Below are positions 42,532-51,903 of a DNA stretch of 64,000 bases, piece after piece (positions within the stretch are counted from its first letter, which is position 1; each line of letters starts with the position of its first letter). The position numbers and the translations under genes were made by a program. The DNA is from Actinomycetota bacterium. Its GTDB lineage: Bacteria > Actinomycetota > Actinomycetes > S36-B12. The stretch is from contig JAUXRN010000170.1 in NCBI GenBank assembly GCA_030681835.1, positions 1-64,000 on the forward strand, written 5' to 3'. A model generated the notes under the pieces. That model was not told the DNA's origin. It saw nothing but the letters and a program-made list of their open reading frames with translations, and did not search any database.

Positions 42532-43574
42532 TGGACCGGGCCGCGTGGGATGACGTGATGGCCCGGACACAGCCCTTCCCCATGTACTTCACCTCGTGGT
42601 TCACGGACTTCGCCTGCGACGTCTCGGGTGGGGCGAGGATCGAAAGGTCGGTCGCCGAAGGGGGCGACCTGATGGCCACGATGGTCATGGCCAGCCGGGA
42701 CGACGACCAGGTGGGCCGCGTCTTGAACAGTCTGCCGTGGTTCGGCAGCTACGGGGGGGTCGCGCTGGCACCGGGGGCCCCCGGGCAGGCCCGCACGGAG
42801 GTGCTGGACGGGGTGCGCCCGCTGATCGACGACCCGTCCGTCGGTTTCGCGGCCATCAACCTCGTTCCCAGCGAGATGGCGCACATCAGCGAGTACGCAT
42901 CTGTGCTGTCGCCACGCAAGGTGGTGCCTCGGCGAACTCAAGTGACCGCGCTGCCGCCTGGCCCCGCAGGCCTCGAGGAGTCGCTCATGGACCGGTTCCA
43001 CCCGAAGGCACGCAACGCCATCCGCAAGGGCCTCGGCCAGGGCTTTCGGGTCGACGTACAGGACACGGACGAGGCCTGGGCGACCCTGACCGCCCTTCAT
43101 GCGGCGAGCATGGCTCGGGTCGGCGGCCGGGCGAAGTCCGCCGAAACGCTGCGCAGGCTGCGTGAGCACGTGCCGCCCGGCAACCGGCGCCTGGCCCTCG
43201 CCCACTCTCAGAGGGGCCCGGTGGCCGCATTGCTCACCACGAGGGTGGGACGCACCGTCGAGTACCTCGTGCCGGCGGTCGATGAGGAGTTCCGGGCCAC
43301 GCAGGCCCTCAGTGCACTCATCTGGCACGAGATGCTCGAGGCGAGCGCCACCGGGGCGCGGTGGTGGAACTGGGGTGGCACCGGGTGGAGGCAGGAGAGC
43401 CTCCTGAGCTTCAAGGCCCGCCTCGGCGGGACGGTCGTGGACTACGCGACGCTGGTGTGGTGCACGGACCACGCCCTGCGGATCCTGCGGGACCTTGGCG
43501 GCACGCTGCCCATCGGCCTGCTGGACTACTACCTCTACCCCTTCTCCGAGCTCCACGAGGAAGTACCGGCATGA
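42531..43574 (+). CDS. FemAB/GNAT-like acyltransferase
   Basis: The 347-residue protein resembles the FemAB-like branch of GNAT (Acetyltransf_6), with MDRFHPKARNAIRKGLGQG, LTALHAASMARVGGRAKS, GRTVEYLVPAVDEEFRATQA and RWWNWGGTGWRQESLLSFK. Such proteins transfer acyl or aminoacyl groups to amino sugars or peptidoglycan peptides. ATG 42531 is chosen because it forms TGATG with the previous stop and has GGAG upstream; ATG 42513 would add six residues. The amino group put on by the DegT aminotransferase at 44.6 kb could be its acceptor. Confidence 0.72.
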   Translation: MDRAAWDDVMARTQPFPMYFTSWFTDFACDVSGGARIERSVAEGGDLMATMVMASRDDDQVGRVLNSLPWFGSYGGVALAPGAPGQARTEVLDGVRPLIDDPSVGFAAINLVPSEMAHISEYASVLSPRKVVPRRTQVTALPPGPAGLEESLMDRFHPKARNAIRKGLGQGFRVDVQDTDEAWATLTALHAASMARVGGRAKSAETLRRLREHVPPGNRRLALAHSQRGPVAALLTTRVGRTVEYLVPAVDEEFRATQALSALIWHEMLEASATGARWWNWGGTGWRQESLLSFKARLGGTVVDYATLVWCTDHALRILRDLGGTLPIGLLDYYLYPFSELHEEVPA

Positions 43575-44563
43575 GCCCAGCGAGCGACGGGAACGAGGCA
43601 GATCGCGGGTTCGAAGCTACCTTCGACGCCGTCAACAGCGCGCTGGTGCGAGCGCCCCTGCCCGGCCCGGCGAGTGGGATCGATCCCGCGCCCATTCCGT
43701 TGATCTACGTGGTCGGCGTCCCCCGGGCGGGGACCACGCTCGCCAGCCAAGTACTCGCCCGCGCCCTCGACGTCGGCTACGTCAACAACCTCATCGCCCG
43801 GTTCTGGCTGAGGCCTTCGGTCGGCATCCGGCTCAGCCGGGTCCTTGGCACGTCGACTGATCGCGGACTGATCGACCTGGGGTCCACGTGGGGGGAGACC
43901 ATGGGCGCGGCCGGCCCGCACGAGTTCGGCCACTTCTGGACTCACTGGCTGCGGCTGGCGGACGCGCCCACCCACCGGCTCGACGGCGACCACCTCGCCC
44001 GACTGGACGCCGCGGGCCTGCGCGGCGCCCTGGAGCAGGAGATCCTCGCCGAGTTCGCCGGGCCAGTCGTCCTGCGCAATCCGATCTGCGGGTTGCAGGC
44101 ACGGTTCCTGGCCAGCGTGCACCCGGCCAGCCTGTTCGTGCACGTGACGCGGGATCCGCTCGACGTCTGCCTTTCGCTGCTGCGGGCGCGCCGGGACAAA
44201 CTCGGATCCGAGGCGACGTGGTGGTCGGTTCGACCGGGCGGCATGGAGATCGTCCCCGACGACCCCGTCGACCAGGTCGTGCGACAGGTGACGGACACTC
44301 GATCCCAGTTGGACACCGAGCTGGACGGGCTCGGCCAGCGTTCGCTTGCGGTCGCGTACCAGGACCTGTGCGCCAGCCCGGAGATGCAGGTCCGGCTGGT
44401 GAGCGAACGGGTCCGGGAACTGTTCTCCGTCGACATCCCTCTGCTGTGGCACCCCACGGCCCTGATGCCGCAGGAGCATCGAGGCGACAACCCTGAGCTG
44501 ACCGACAAGGTGGCCGCCCGGCTGTTCGAGGCACGGCCCACACCGATCGAGGAGCGCGCCTGA
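43571..44563 (+). CDS. Sulfotransferase family protein
   Basis: The 330-residue protein has YVVGVPRAGTTLASQ, the PAPS 5'-phosphosulfate loop at 49-56. SLFVHVTRDPLDVCLSLL is the 3'-phosphate-binding motif. LAVAYQDLCASPEMQVRLV is also conserved. It would transfer sulfate from PAPS to a hydroxyl or amine of the glycan. No PAPS synthesis gene is visible here, so PAPS must come from elsewhere in the genome. The ATG overlaps the acyltransferase stop as ATGA, and its stop overlaps the aminotransferase as TGATG. Confidence 0.8.
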   Translation: MSPASDGNEADRGFEATFDAVNSALVRAPLPGPASGIDPAPIPLIYVVGVPRAGTTLASQVLARALDVGYVNNLIARFWLRPSVGIRLSRVLGTSTDRGLIDLGSTWGETMGAAGPHEFGHFWTHWLRLADAPTHRLDGDHLARLDAAGLRGALEQEILAEFAGPVVLRNPICGLQARFLASVHPASLFVHVTRDPLDVCLSLLRARRDKLGSEATWWSVRPGGMEIVPDDPVDQVVRQVTDTRSQLDTELDGLGQRSLAVAYQDLCASPEMQVRLVSERVRELFSVDIPLLWHPTALMPQEHRGDNPELTDKVAARLFEARPTPIEERA

Positions 44564-45705
44564 TGGAGCTCACCCGCCCCTCGTTCGACGAGCGAGAGCT
44601 CGACCTGGTCAAGGAGTGCCTTGCCTCGGGATGGGTCACCCAAGGGCCGATGGTGCAGCGCTTCGAGGCGTTGATGGCAGCCGAGCACGCGGTCGACTTC
44701 GCCCTGGCCACCACGTCCTGCACCGCCGCGCTCCACCTTGCGGCCATGGCACTCGAGCTCGGGCCGGGTGACGAGGTGCTGGTCCCGGCGTTCACCTGGG
44801 TGACCAGTGCCCACTCGATTGCCTACGTCGGAGCGGATCCGGTATTCGTCGACATCGACCTCGACACCTACAACATCGACATCGCGGCCCTCGAAGGGGC
44901 GATCAGCGACCGGACCCGCGCAATCATGGCGGTCCACCTCTTCGGGCTCCCATGCGACATGGCCCCACTGCTCGCTATCGCGAAGAGGCATGGCCTGCTC
45001 GTCATCGAGGACGCCGCCTGCGCGGTCGGCTCGCGGTACCGAGGCCAGCCTGTCGGAGGCATAGGAGACGTCGGCTGCTTCTCCTTCCATCCGCGGAAGG
45101 TGATCACCACGGGGGAAGGCGGCATGGTCACAACCAGGAGCGAGTCGGTCGCCCGACGTGTTGCCTCGCTGCGAAACCATGGCGCCACGGGACTGCCGTC
45201 AGGAACCGGGCCCAACGACCCCTGGGCGATGAGCACGTTCGACAACCTCGGCTACAACCTCCGGATGTCAGACATCCAGGCCGCCATCGGAGTCGCCCAG
45301 ATGGCCAAGCTGAACGGGCTCATCACTCATCGTCGCCGGCAGGCCGGGCTCTACGACGAGGCGCTGACCGGCTTCGACTGGCTGGTCACGCCGGGCGAGC
45401 CCGAGTATGCCCTGCACACGTATCAGTCGTACGTGGTCCGGCTGGCCGATGGTGATGTCACGGATCGCAACGCGATCATGATGTCGCTCGCCGACCGGGG
45501 CATCCAGACGCGGCCAGGCACCCACGCCGTCCCTGACCTTGGGTACTACAAGAGGCGAGCCCCATCCTCGGAAGGCAGGTGGCCCATGGCCCGGCAAGCC
45601 CAGGACATGACGATCACCCTTCCGCTCTTCCCGGCCATGACCGAAGGCGACGTGGGCAAGGTCGTGCAGGCACTCGTCAGCGCCCGGGATTCCTCCCGGC
45701 CCTGA
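44563..45705 (+). CDS. DegT/DnrJ/EryC1 sugar aminotransferase
   Basis: The 380-residue PLP enzyme has ALATTSCTAALHLAAMAL, VPAFTWVTSAHSIAYVG, VIEDAACAVGSRY with D150 and FSFHPRKVITTGEGG with K179. These are the cofactor sites of sugar-nucleotide aminotransferases such as WbpE and ArnB. A second such gene beside pseC shows that a different amino sugar is made. The ATG overlaps the sulfotransferase stop. It ends the six-gene operon starting at 38.8 kb and lies 4 nt from the convergent deacetylase-glycosyltransferase gene. Confidence 0.86.
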   Translation: MELTRPSFDERELDLVKECLASGWVTQGPMVQRFEALMAAEHAVDFALATTSCTAALHLAAMALELGPGDEVLVPAFTWVTSAHSIAYVGADPVFVDIDLDTYNIDIAALEGAISDRTRAIMAVHLFGLPCDMAPLLAIAKRHGLLVIEDAACAVGSRYRGQPVGGIGDVGCFSFHPRKVITTGEGGMVTTRSESVARRVASLRNHGATGLPSGTGPNDPWAMSTFDNLGYNLRMSDIQAAIGVAQMAKLNGLITHRRRQAGLYDEALTGFDWLVTPGEPEYALHTYQSYVVRLADGDVTDRNAIMMSLADRGIQTRPGTHAVPDLGYYKRRAPSSEGRWPMARQAQDMTITLPLFPAMTEGDVGKVVQALVSARDSSRP

Positions 45706-45709
45706 GGCG

Positions 45710-48556
45710 TCAGGACGCCAGGCAGGCCCGGTGATACGCCTGCTCGGCCTCGGACAAGGGCTGCAGCAGCGGATTGCGGGCCACGACTCGATGTGGTGGT
45801 GATGTGCGATGCGATGCGGCCGCCATGAGGTTCAGCATCTTCGCGCCTGCCGTGCGTTCTCCGTGGTTCCGCAGCACCCACTCACGACAAGCCTTGCCTG
45901 CCTGGAGACGCGTCTCACGTGATCCCAGGAGCCGCTCCAGCGGACCCGCGATGCCTGCCTCCCCGGCGGTGTTCAGCACCGGGGCGACGTCCCCTCGATA
46001 CAGCGGCGAGTACTGCTCGTCTCGCACGTGCATGACGACCGGCTTGCCGACCGACATGGCTTCGAGTGCCGCGGCCCCGTAGTAGCCGAAAGTGAGTTGG
46101 TCCACCACGACGTCGCTGGACCGGTAGTAGTCGATGAGCCGGACCTTGCCGACAGGCGGAAGCAGCAGCACCTGAGTCCCGAGTCCACGCGAAGTGACTC
46201 CCGCGGCAAAGTGGGCAACGTCGTTCCCCCACTGCAGGAAGACGAACCTGGCCTGCGGGAAGCGGAGGGCGACTTCGGCAAGGTCATCGAGGAACGGCTC
46301 ACCGAAGCCCTTGACTGCCTCGTCGATGCGCGATGTCGTCAGGACGAACAGTTCCCCTCCAGTCCGCTGCACCCATTCGCGCCGACTCGCTCCCTCGCCG
46401 GGCGAATAGCGCTCGGTGTCCATGGGGTACGGAACGTGCACCGCGTTCTGGAAGCCCAGCCGGCGGCAGTGCCCGAGGGTGTGCGGGTTGGTTGCCAGGA
46501 GGTAATCGGCCTGCGAGAACGCCTTGCGCTGCAGGCGGCTTGCATCGTCAACGCGACCACATTCGAACTGCAGGTCCCCGCCGACTGAGAAGGCAACGTA
46601 CGGCTGGCCGGACGCGTAGGAGGCGATCGGGGACCCTGCGGCACATGACACATCGAAGCCAGCCAGTTCGCGGGCCCACGCGTAGTACGGGTAGCAGGCC
46701 TCATAGTCCAGCAACTCCGCTAGGCGCCCGGGAAGCGGTTCAGCCGGCCTCCGAGCCCTCGCGATCCGCGTCCACCACGGTCGGTGGCGCGAGGCGATCA
46801 GGTCCGCCCCGTCCATGACGCACTCGCGCAAGGGAACCCTGGTAGGCGGGAACTCGAACGAATCGATGAACCGTTGCCCATCCAACGGCCACCGCCACTC
46901 ACCGTCGAAGTCCTCCCAATGCGGGTCGTTGAGGGCCGTGCGTTCCTGCGGATGCGGGATGAGCGCGACGTCCCACCCGGCGGACTGTGCTATCGCCGCC
47001 CATCGGTACATGTTCTGGGCCATGTTCACCGTGAACGCCGCGGTCGGCAGGGTGGCCGAGGCATCCGCCAACTCTGCAGCCCACTCATGGACCTCTTCGC
47101 TGTACGCCCGGAACTCCGCAATGTGCTCGCTGCTCAGGAAGGGGTGCTCCCACGGGTGCGTGTCGACCGAAGCGGAGGCGAGGGGCCCCTGAGCGGCACT
47201 GCCGAGGTGCGGCGGATCGGGGAAGGTGCCACCGTCGCGCCGAGCGAACCAGGACAGGCAATCGGTGAGGGACCATGCGATGAATCCCGCGTCGATCGAC
47301 TCGAGCAGCGCTCGGTGCATGAGCGGGGTGTCCGCGATGTTCTGGGGGTGCAGGTTGAGCACCAGGACCCCTGGGTTCCCTGATGCGACGACCTGCGCGG
47401 CCAGGTCGCGAATCCGGTCGGCCGCCTGCTCATCTGTGTACCCGCCCGCAAACAGCATCCCGTCGCCGAACACGGTCAGTACCGACCAGTGGTCCGTGAT
47501 GCGCCCGTCGAGCAGCAACCGGGCTGGCAGCAAGGAGCCGGTAAGGGCGTTGCCGTCCAGCCCCGGCAGGTTCGCGCTGCCGCGGATGCCCGTCGCAATC
47601 CATGCGTCCGCGTGCGTCCAGTAGCCCTTGTTCAGGTACCCGTGATTGCGGACGAGGGTCGGTGGCGACCCGACGAGCGACGTGAACCATGCGGCCTGGC
47701 GGTCCAGGCAGTCGGCGTATGCATCCGGCGTTTCGATCGCGTCGGGGTGCAGCCCGAACTCGGTCCGGCCCTTGGCGGCGAGATCCGCCAGGGATGCCCG
47801 GTCGTGGCGGGTGGCCGGGTGCAGGAAGTAGGTGATCGGTAGGTCGGTGAGCGCGGACCGCTGAGCGGCGTACGTATCCAGGTACGCGTGATCGTCATCA
47901 CCGGTGATCACCACGGCACCCACGGCACCACCGGGCAGTGTGGCGTGGAACGTCACCCCCGCCAGGTCCGCCAGCAGGCGTGCGAGCAGGAAGGCCCAGT
48001 CATCGGCCTGGCGCTCCCCCGGTGGATCCCCTGCCCGCTGTCGCTCGAAGAGGTAGTTGGGTCGTTCTATCGGCAGGTCCCACAGGGCGGCGCCATCGGC
48101 GGCCGGATCGGCCGAGGCATCCCCTTGCGCGTACTGCAGCAAGTCCTCGGTGATCGACGTCCCGATCAGCAAGACTCCTGACCTGTCCACCGGCAGCCAG
48201 GCCCAGCAGGGTTGGCCGTCTACTTCCAGGAGGGAGCGCCCCGCCGGGGGGAGGTCGTACGAATCGGCTCCGTGAAGCGCCTTGACCGACCCGGAGGCCA
48301 GCTCGCCTCGGTCCGATGCGGTGATGCGCTGGACTCCATCCCGACGCTGGACGAGACGGACCCCGAGCCCCTCGAGCGCTGCCGGTTCTGGCCGGATCGC
48401 CAGGCATAACCGACCTGCCGCGCAGGCCTGACGGACTGTCGTGGCCGATATGTGCGTGTCGTCGAGCACCACGACATTCGCGCGAAGCTCACCTGAGTCC
48501 ACCCCGACCACCGAGAGCCGATGCCGCAAGTAGTCGTTCATGTGCTGCCCGGTCAC
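45710..48556 (-). CDS. Polysaccharide deacetylase-like domain fused to a GT-B glycosyltransferase
   Basis: The 948-residue chain has a NodB-like half, about residues 170-480. It contains GAVVITGDDDHAYLDTYAAQ for the metal-binding acidic site, RTEFGLHPDAIET, LVRNHGYLNKGYW and VLVLNLHPQNIAD. The C-terminal ~400 residues are a GT-B transferase with FVLTTSRIDEAVKGFGEPF, FVFLQWGNDVAHFA and VVVDQLTFGYYGAAALEAMS. The combination would remove an acyl group and add a sugar in one polypeptide. GTG 48556 forms GTGA with the methyltransferase stop; ATG 48541 is an alternative. The N-terminal ~170 residues are unassigned. It is last in the Wzm-Wzt operon. Confidence 0.72.
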   Translation of the reverse strand: MTGQHMNDYLRHRLSVVGVDSGELRANVVVLDDTHISATTVRQACAAGRLCLAIRPEPAALEGLGVRLVQRRDGVQRITASDRGELASGSVKALHGADSYDLPPAGRSLLEVDGQPCWAWLPVDRSGVLLIGTSITEDLLQYAQGDASADPAADGAALWDLPIERPNYLFERQRAGDPPGERQADDWAFLLARLLADLAGVTFHATLPGGAVGAVVITGDDDHAYLDTYAAQRSALTDLPITYFLHPATRHDRASLADLAAKGRTEFGLHPDAIETPDAYADCLDRQAAWFTSLVGSPPTLVRNHGYLNKGYWTHADAWIATGIRGSANLPGLDGNALTGSLLPARLLLDGRITDHWSVLTVFGDGMLFAGGYTDEQAADRIRDLAAQVVASGNPGVLVLNLHPQNIADTPLMHRALLESIDAGFIAWSLTDCLSWFARRDGGTFPDPPHLGSAAQGPLASASVDTHPWEHPFLSSEHIAEFRAYSEEVHEWAAELADASATLPTAAFTVNMAQNMYRWAAIAQSAGWDVALIPHPQERTALNDPHWEDFDGEWRWPLDGQRFIDSFEFPPTRVPLRECVMDGADLIASRHRPWWTRIARARRPAEPLPGRLAELLDYEACYPYYAWARELAGFDVSCAAGSPIASYASGQPYVAFSVGGDLQFECGRVDDASRLQRKAFSQADYLLATNPHTLGHCRRLGFQNAVHVPYPMDTERYSPGEGASRREWVQRTGGELFVLTTSRIDEAVKGFGEPFLDDLAEVALRFPQARFVFLQWGNDVAHFAAGVTSRGLGTQVLLLPPVGKVRLIDYYRSSDVVVDQLTFGYYGAAALEAMSVGKPVVMHVRDEQYSPLYRGDVAPVLNTAGEAGIAGPLERLLGSRETRLQAGKACREWVLRNHGERTAGAKMLNLMAAASHRTSPPHRVVARNPLLQPLSEAEQAYHRACLAS

Positions 48557-49287
48557 GCGGACGCGCCCTTGCTCGCCGCGGCGATCACATTGACCCGGGC
48601 CTCGGCCGGGACCAGCCCGGACAGGGTCTCCTGCAACCGGATCGGGATCGGGCCATTGACAAGGAACCACCACGCGCCCCGGAAGCGTGCGGGCCAGAAC
48701 CCATAGGCATAAGTCGTAGTGACGAAGAAGCCGGCCCGGGTGAGCAGGTCTGTCAGTTCATCGGATGTATAGAGGTTGCGCGACGCCGGGTCGAGCGGCG
48801 CGCCGGTGCGCCGGGTGACGGCGTTGTCCCGGTTCACCGTCCTGACCAGCAGCCGACCGCCCGGCACGAGCACCCGGGACATCTCCGCGAGCGCACGCTC
48901 CGGGTCGTCGAAGTACAGCAGTGCCCCGAGGCAGCAGATCCCGTCAAAGGTGCCAGCACCAAAGGGGAGGTCCTCGGCGCGGACCCCCGACCGGAAGTCG
49001 ATTCCCGGCAACTCACTCAAGGTGCTCCAGAGGGGGAACTCGTATGGGTCGACCGCGGTCACGCGGGCACCCAACGCGTGCAGCAGGGGAACGTACCGAC
49101 CCGGGCCGCAGCCCAACTCGAGCACCCGGTCACCAGGAACGCTGGAATACCACTCCGCGATCCGGCTGTAGTGGTCGCGAAAGGCCATGCTGCGCGCGTG
49201 GGCCGCCTTTCGCATGAAACCCAAGATCTCCCGCCGCTGGTGCCGGGCTATGGCCCGGGTCATCCCCGCCGCAAGCCTCGAGGTCAT
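48553..49287 (-). CDS. Class I SAM-dependent methyltransferase
   Basis: The 244-residue protein has RVLELGCGPGRYVPLLHALG as motif I, VTAVDPYEFPLW as motif II, and FDGICCLGALLYFDDPERAL. GGRLLVRTVNRDN follows. The N-terminal ~50 residues are basic. It overlaps the Wzt gene by ATGA and the fusion gene by GTGA. In O-antigen systems exported by Wzm/Wzt, methylation of the chain end often sets chain length and is what the Wzt tail recognises. That would make this enzyme a candidate chain terminator, by inference. Confidence 0.78.
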   Translation of the reverse strand: MTSRLAAGMTRAIARHQRREILGFMRKAAHARSMAFRDHYSRIAEWYSSVPGDRVLELGCGPGRYVPLLHALGARVTAVDPYEFPLWSTLSELPGIDFRSGVRAEDLPFGAGTFDGICCLGALLYFDDPERALAEMSRVLVPGGRLLVRTVNRDNAVTRRTGAPLDPASRNLYTSDELTDLLTRAGFFVTTTYAYGFWPARFRGAWWFLVNGPIPIRLQETLSGLVPAEARVNVIAAASKGASA

Positions 49288-51047
49288 CCCGGCAGCCTCT
49301 CCGAGTGCACCCGCACGCCCTGACGCACCACGCCTGAGTCAAGTGCCTCGCTGGCAGTGCGGATCGTGAACGAGCACGCGTTCACCTTGCGTCCCAGGAC
49401 GTGCGAGTACGGGTAGTTGTCCGGGTAGTTCCAGCCGTTGCCGATCGCGACGTTGACGAAGTACTCACCCGCCCCGAGCACGACGTCGTCGAGTGCGAAC
49501 GACGTCCGAACCAGGCCGTCTACGTCGGTGAGGTTGGGGCCGCCCATGCCCGAGGAGTGGAAGAACATGTACGTCCCGTCCGCCCGGAACACGACGATCT
49601 GGACGTCGGCGAGCGTCTGACGTTCCAGGAAGTGGACATCGACGATGACGTCGAACGATTGCCCCTCCTGGACCACCGTGCATCGGCTACCCTCCGCCGC
49701 CACGAAGGCGTCGACGATCCTGGCGCCGCCCGACGCCTCGTCGGCAAGGGTCGCACTGACGGCGGATCGATCGACTCCGTGCAGGCTTGGCACGGCCCCC
49801 TCGAATGCATCGGCGCACACGCCGGCATCCGGGACCGCCGCGGGTGACAGTGGTCGCCACGAGGCCGCTCCCAGGTCGAGGTACTCCACGCCGAGGCGTT
49901 CAGCCGTGGCCTCCAGTTGCGCAACCACCACCCGGATCCGCGTCTCCGCTCCGGTCTTCGGGAGGTTGACGAGGAAGTGCCCGCCGGGTGATCGGCCGAA
50001 GGCCGGCGCGAGGACTCGGGTCGTCTGCCCATTCCGGGTCTGCACACCCGCCCACTCGCACCCGTGGATGTCCGCCTCGCCTGTGCTCGTCGGCCCCGTC
50101 GACGACCTTGCGAACAGGGGCACCTCCCGCGCCGGGCTCGTGCCCGGGAACTCCACGGTGAGCCGGCTGACGTAGTGCGTCTGCGTCACTCCCCCCTGGG
50201 TGTTCGCCGGAACGACACGCAGGCGAAGCACGCCGGGTGGATCCACATGCCGGGCCAGGACTGCCGCCCGGACGGCGGCGCCGGCCACCCGGTTTCCTTC
50301 CCGCAACCGCAGATCCTCCGCGTGCTTCAGGTCGGATTCGTAGGACGCCAGGACCGTCTCCATGCTGCCGTGCTCTCGCACCTCCCCGCCCTCCAGCCAC
50401 AGCGCGGTGTCGCACAGCTGGCGCACCGCACTGGTGCTGTGGCTGACGAACAGCAGTGCCTTCCCCTGGTCGCACAACTGCCTCATCCGCAGTGCGGCCT
50501 TGGCGGCGAAGTACCCGTCGCCGCCGCCGAGGGCTTCATCGATGATGAGCACCTCGGGTGCCACGGTCGTGGCAATGGCGAACACGAGCCGGGCAGCCAT
50601 GCCGGTGCTGTACGTCCGGACCGGCTGGGCCATGAATGGGCCGAGCTCGACGAAGTCCTCGATCTCATCGAGGAGCGCCGTGACCTCCTTGGGACGGCTT
50701 CCGCGAAGGAGGAGGTTGGCCTTGGCATTCTCTCGACCAGACTGCTCGTTGTTCCAGAAGGAGACCTGGCTCCACAGGGCGGAGATGGATCCGTCCACCT
50801 TCACCGACCCCGACGTCGGGGGCAGGTTCCCGCTGATCACGCGGAGCAGGGTGCTCTTGCCCGAGCCGTTAGGGCCGACGATGCCCAACCGCTCCCCGTA
50901 CTTGACGGTGAAGCTCACGTCGCGAAGCGCCCAGAAGTCATCATGCGCCGATCGAAACAGGAGGAGTTCCTTCGCCAAGTCGATCCGGGACGCGAAGAGT
51001 GGATAGGCGAAGGACAGTCCTCGCACGGCCACGCAGTCATCCGTCAC
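49284..51047 (-). CDS. wzt: Wzt-type ABC transporter ATPase with large C-terminal glycan-binding region
   Basis: Residues 1 to ~245 form the ATPase: Walker A GPNGSGKST at 58-66, signature YSTGMAARL at 146-154, Walker B LIIDE at 167-171 and the SHSTSAVRQLCD H-loop. The rest, to residue 587, is a long beta-rich tail with FDVIVDVHFLERQTLADVQI and SFALDDVVLGAGEYFVNVAI. The second half resembles the Wzt C-terminal domain that binds the non-reducing end of the exported glycan. The tail is about twice the usual size, so it may have two such domains. GTG 51047 overlaps the permease stop as GTGA; longer in-frame versions run into the permease. Confidence 0.86.
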   Translation of the reverse strand: MTDDCVAVRGLSFAYPLFASRIDLAKELLLFRSAHDDFWALRDVSFTVKYGERLGIVGPNGSGKSTLLRVISGNLPPTSGSVKVDGSISALWSQVSFWNNEQSGRENAKANLLLRGSRPKEVTALLDEIEDFVELGPFMAQPVRTYSTGMAARLVFAIATTVAPEVLIIDEALGGGDGYFAAKAALRMRQLCDQGKALLFVSHSTSAVRQLCDTALWLEGGEVREHGSMETVLASYESDLKHAEDLRLREGNRVAGAAVRAAVLARHVDPPGVLRLRVVPANTQGGVTQTHYVSRLTVEFPGTSPAREVPLFARSSTGPTSTGEADIHGCEWAGVQTRNGQTTRVLAPAFGRSPGGHFLVNLPKTGAETRIRVVVAQLEATAERLGVEYLDLGAASWRPLSPAAVPDAGVCADAFEGAVPSLHGVDRSAVSATLADEASGGARIVDAFVAAEGSRCTVVQEGQSFDVIVDVHFLERQTLADVQIVVFRADGTYMFFHSSGMGGPNLTDVDGLVRTSFALDDVVLGAGEYFVNVAIGNGWNYPDNYPYSHVLGRKVNACSFTIRTASEALDSGVVRQGVRVHSERLPG

Positions 51048-51865
51048 AAGGCACTCACGACCAAGGTGCTGCTCCGTCGGAGGATCCGGATGCCCAAGGG
51101 CACGCTGACCGCTGCGAACAGGGTGAAGACCAGCCAGGCCAGCGGCTGCGTGAATGCCCCGTACACGTAGACGTCCTGGTAGCACAGCACCATGTATGTC
51201 CACGGATTGAGGAGCATGACCCCCTTGAAGATCGCAGGGGCTGACTCGATGGTGTAGAAGACCGGCATCAGGAAGAGGACGGGCATCGCCAGGAGGGCGA
51301 TCACTTGGGAGAGGTCGCGGACGAACACGCCAATCACCGACAGGGCGAGGGCCCACCCGGTCATGGCAAGGACTTGCAGACCCAGCAAGAGGGGAAGCGT
51401 GAACCACATGCGCCATGACTCTGGGTTGATCACGATGGCAGCAGCGAGCGTGATGACCGTGCCTGACCCCCAGGTGAACAGGGCGATCACGACGGTCCTG
51501 ACCGGGAAGAGCTCAATCGGGAAGGACGCGTTGCGGACGAGGGATGGGTTGCCCGTGAGCGCCAGCGGGCTCGTGGTCAGGACGGACTGGAAGGTGAACC
51601 ACGGGATGAGGCCGGCGAGAAGGTAGAGCGAGTACTGCGTTGTCGCGCCACCTGCCGTCTGGAAGCGGCTGGGAAACACCAGGGTGAAGATGGCGAGGTA
51701 GAACAACGCGAAGAAGGTCGGCTGGATGAGCGCCCACCAGGTGCCCATCAGCGTCCCGCTGTGCTTCTCCGCCAGCCAGAAGCGGGTCATCACGTAGAGC
51801 GTGCGTCGGTTGCGTGCAACCGAACCCAGGAACTGCCACGTGGGACGACGGGATGCCACGTCCAT
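51044..51865 (-). CDS. wzm: Wzm-type polysaccharide ABC transporter permease
   Basis: The 273-residue protein has about six membrane segments and the ABC-2 permease opening LYVMTRFWLAEKHSGTLMGTW followed by WALIQPTFFALFYLAIFTLV. It pairs with the Wzt gene next to it to export a finished polysaccharide across the cytoplasmic membrane. ATG 51865 is preferred; TTG 51904 would add 13 residues but lies on the likely promoter TAGCCT. The four-gene operon starts here. Confidence 0.85.
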   Translation of the reverse strand: MDVASRRPTWQFLGSVARNRRTLYVMTRFWLAEKHSGTLMGTWWALIQPTFFALFYLAIFTLVFPSRFQTAGGATTQYSLYLLAGLIPWFTFQSVLTTSPLALTGNPSLVRNASFPIELFPVRTVVIALFTWGSGTVITLAAAIVINPESWRMWFTLPLLLGLQVLAMTGWALALSVIGVFVRDLSQVIALLAMPVLFLMPVFYTIESAPAIFKGVMLLNPWTYMVLCYQDVYVYGAFTQPLAWLVFTLFAAVSVPLGIRILRRSSTLVVSAL

Positions 51866-51903
51866 GGATACCCCGCCAATCCGCGACTCGGAACGCCCCG
51901 GCA

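Noticed and set aside
48557-48673. N-terminal extension of the deacetylase-glycosyltransferase fusion
   Set aside because: These codons lie inside the methyltransferase gene and are Pro/Gly/Arg-rich shadow; GTG 48556 overlaps its stop properly.
51048-51416. N-terminal extension of Wzt
   Set aside because: It overlaps the Wzm gene in another frame; GTG 51047 gives the normal start of the ATPase.
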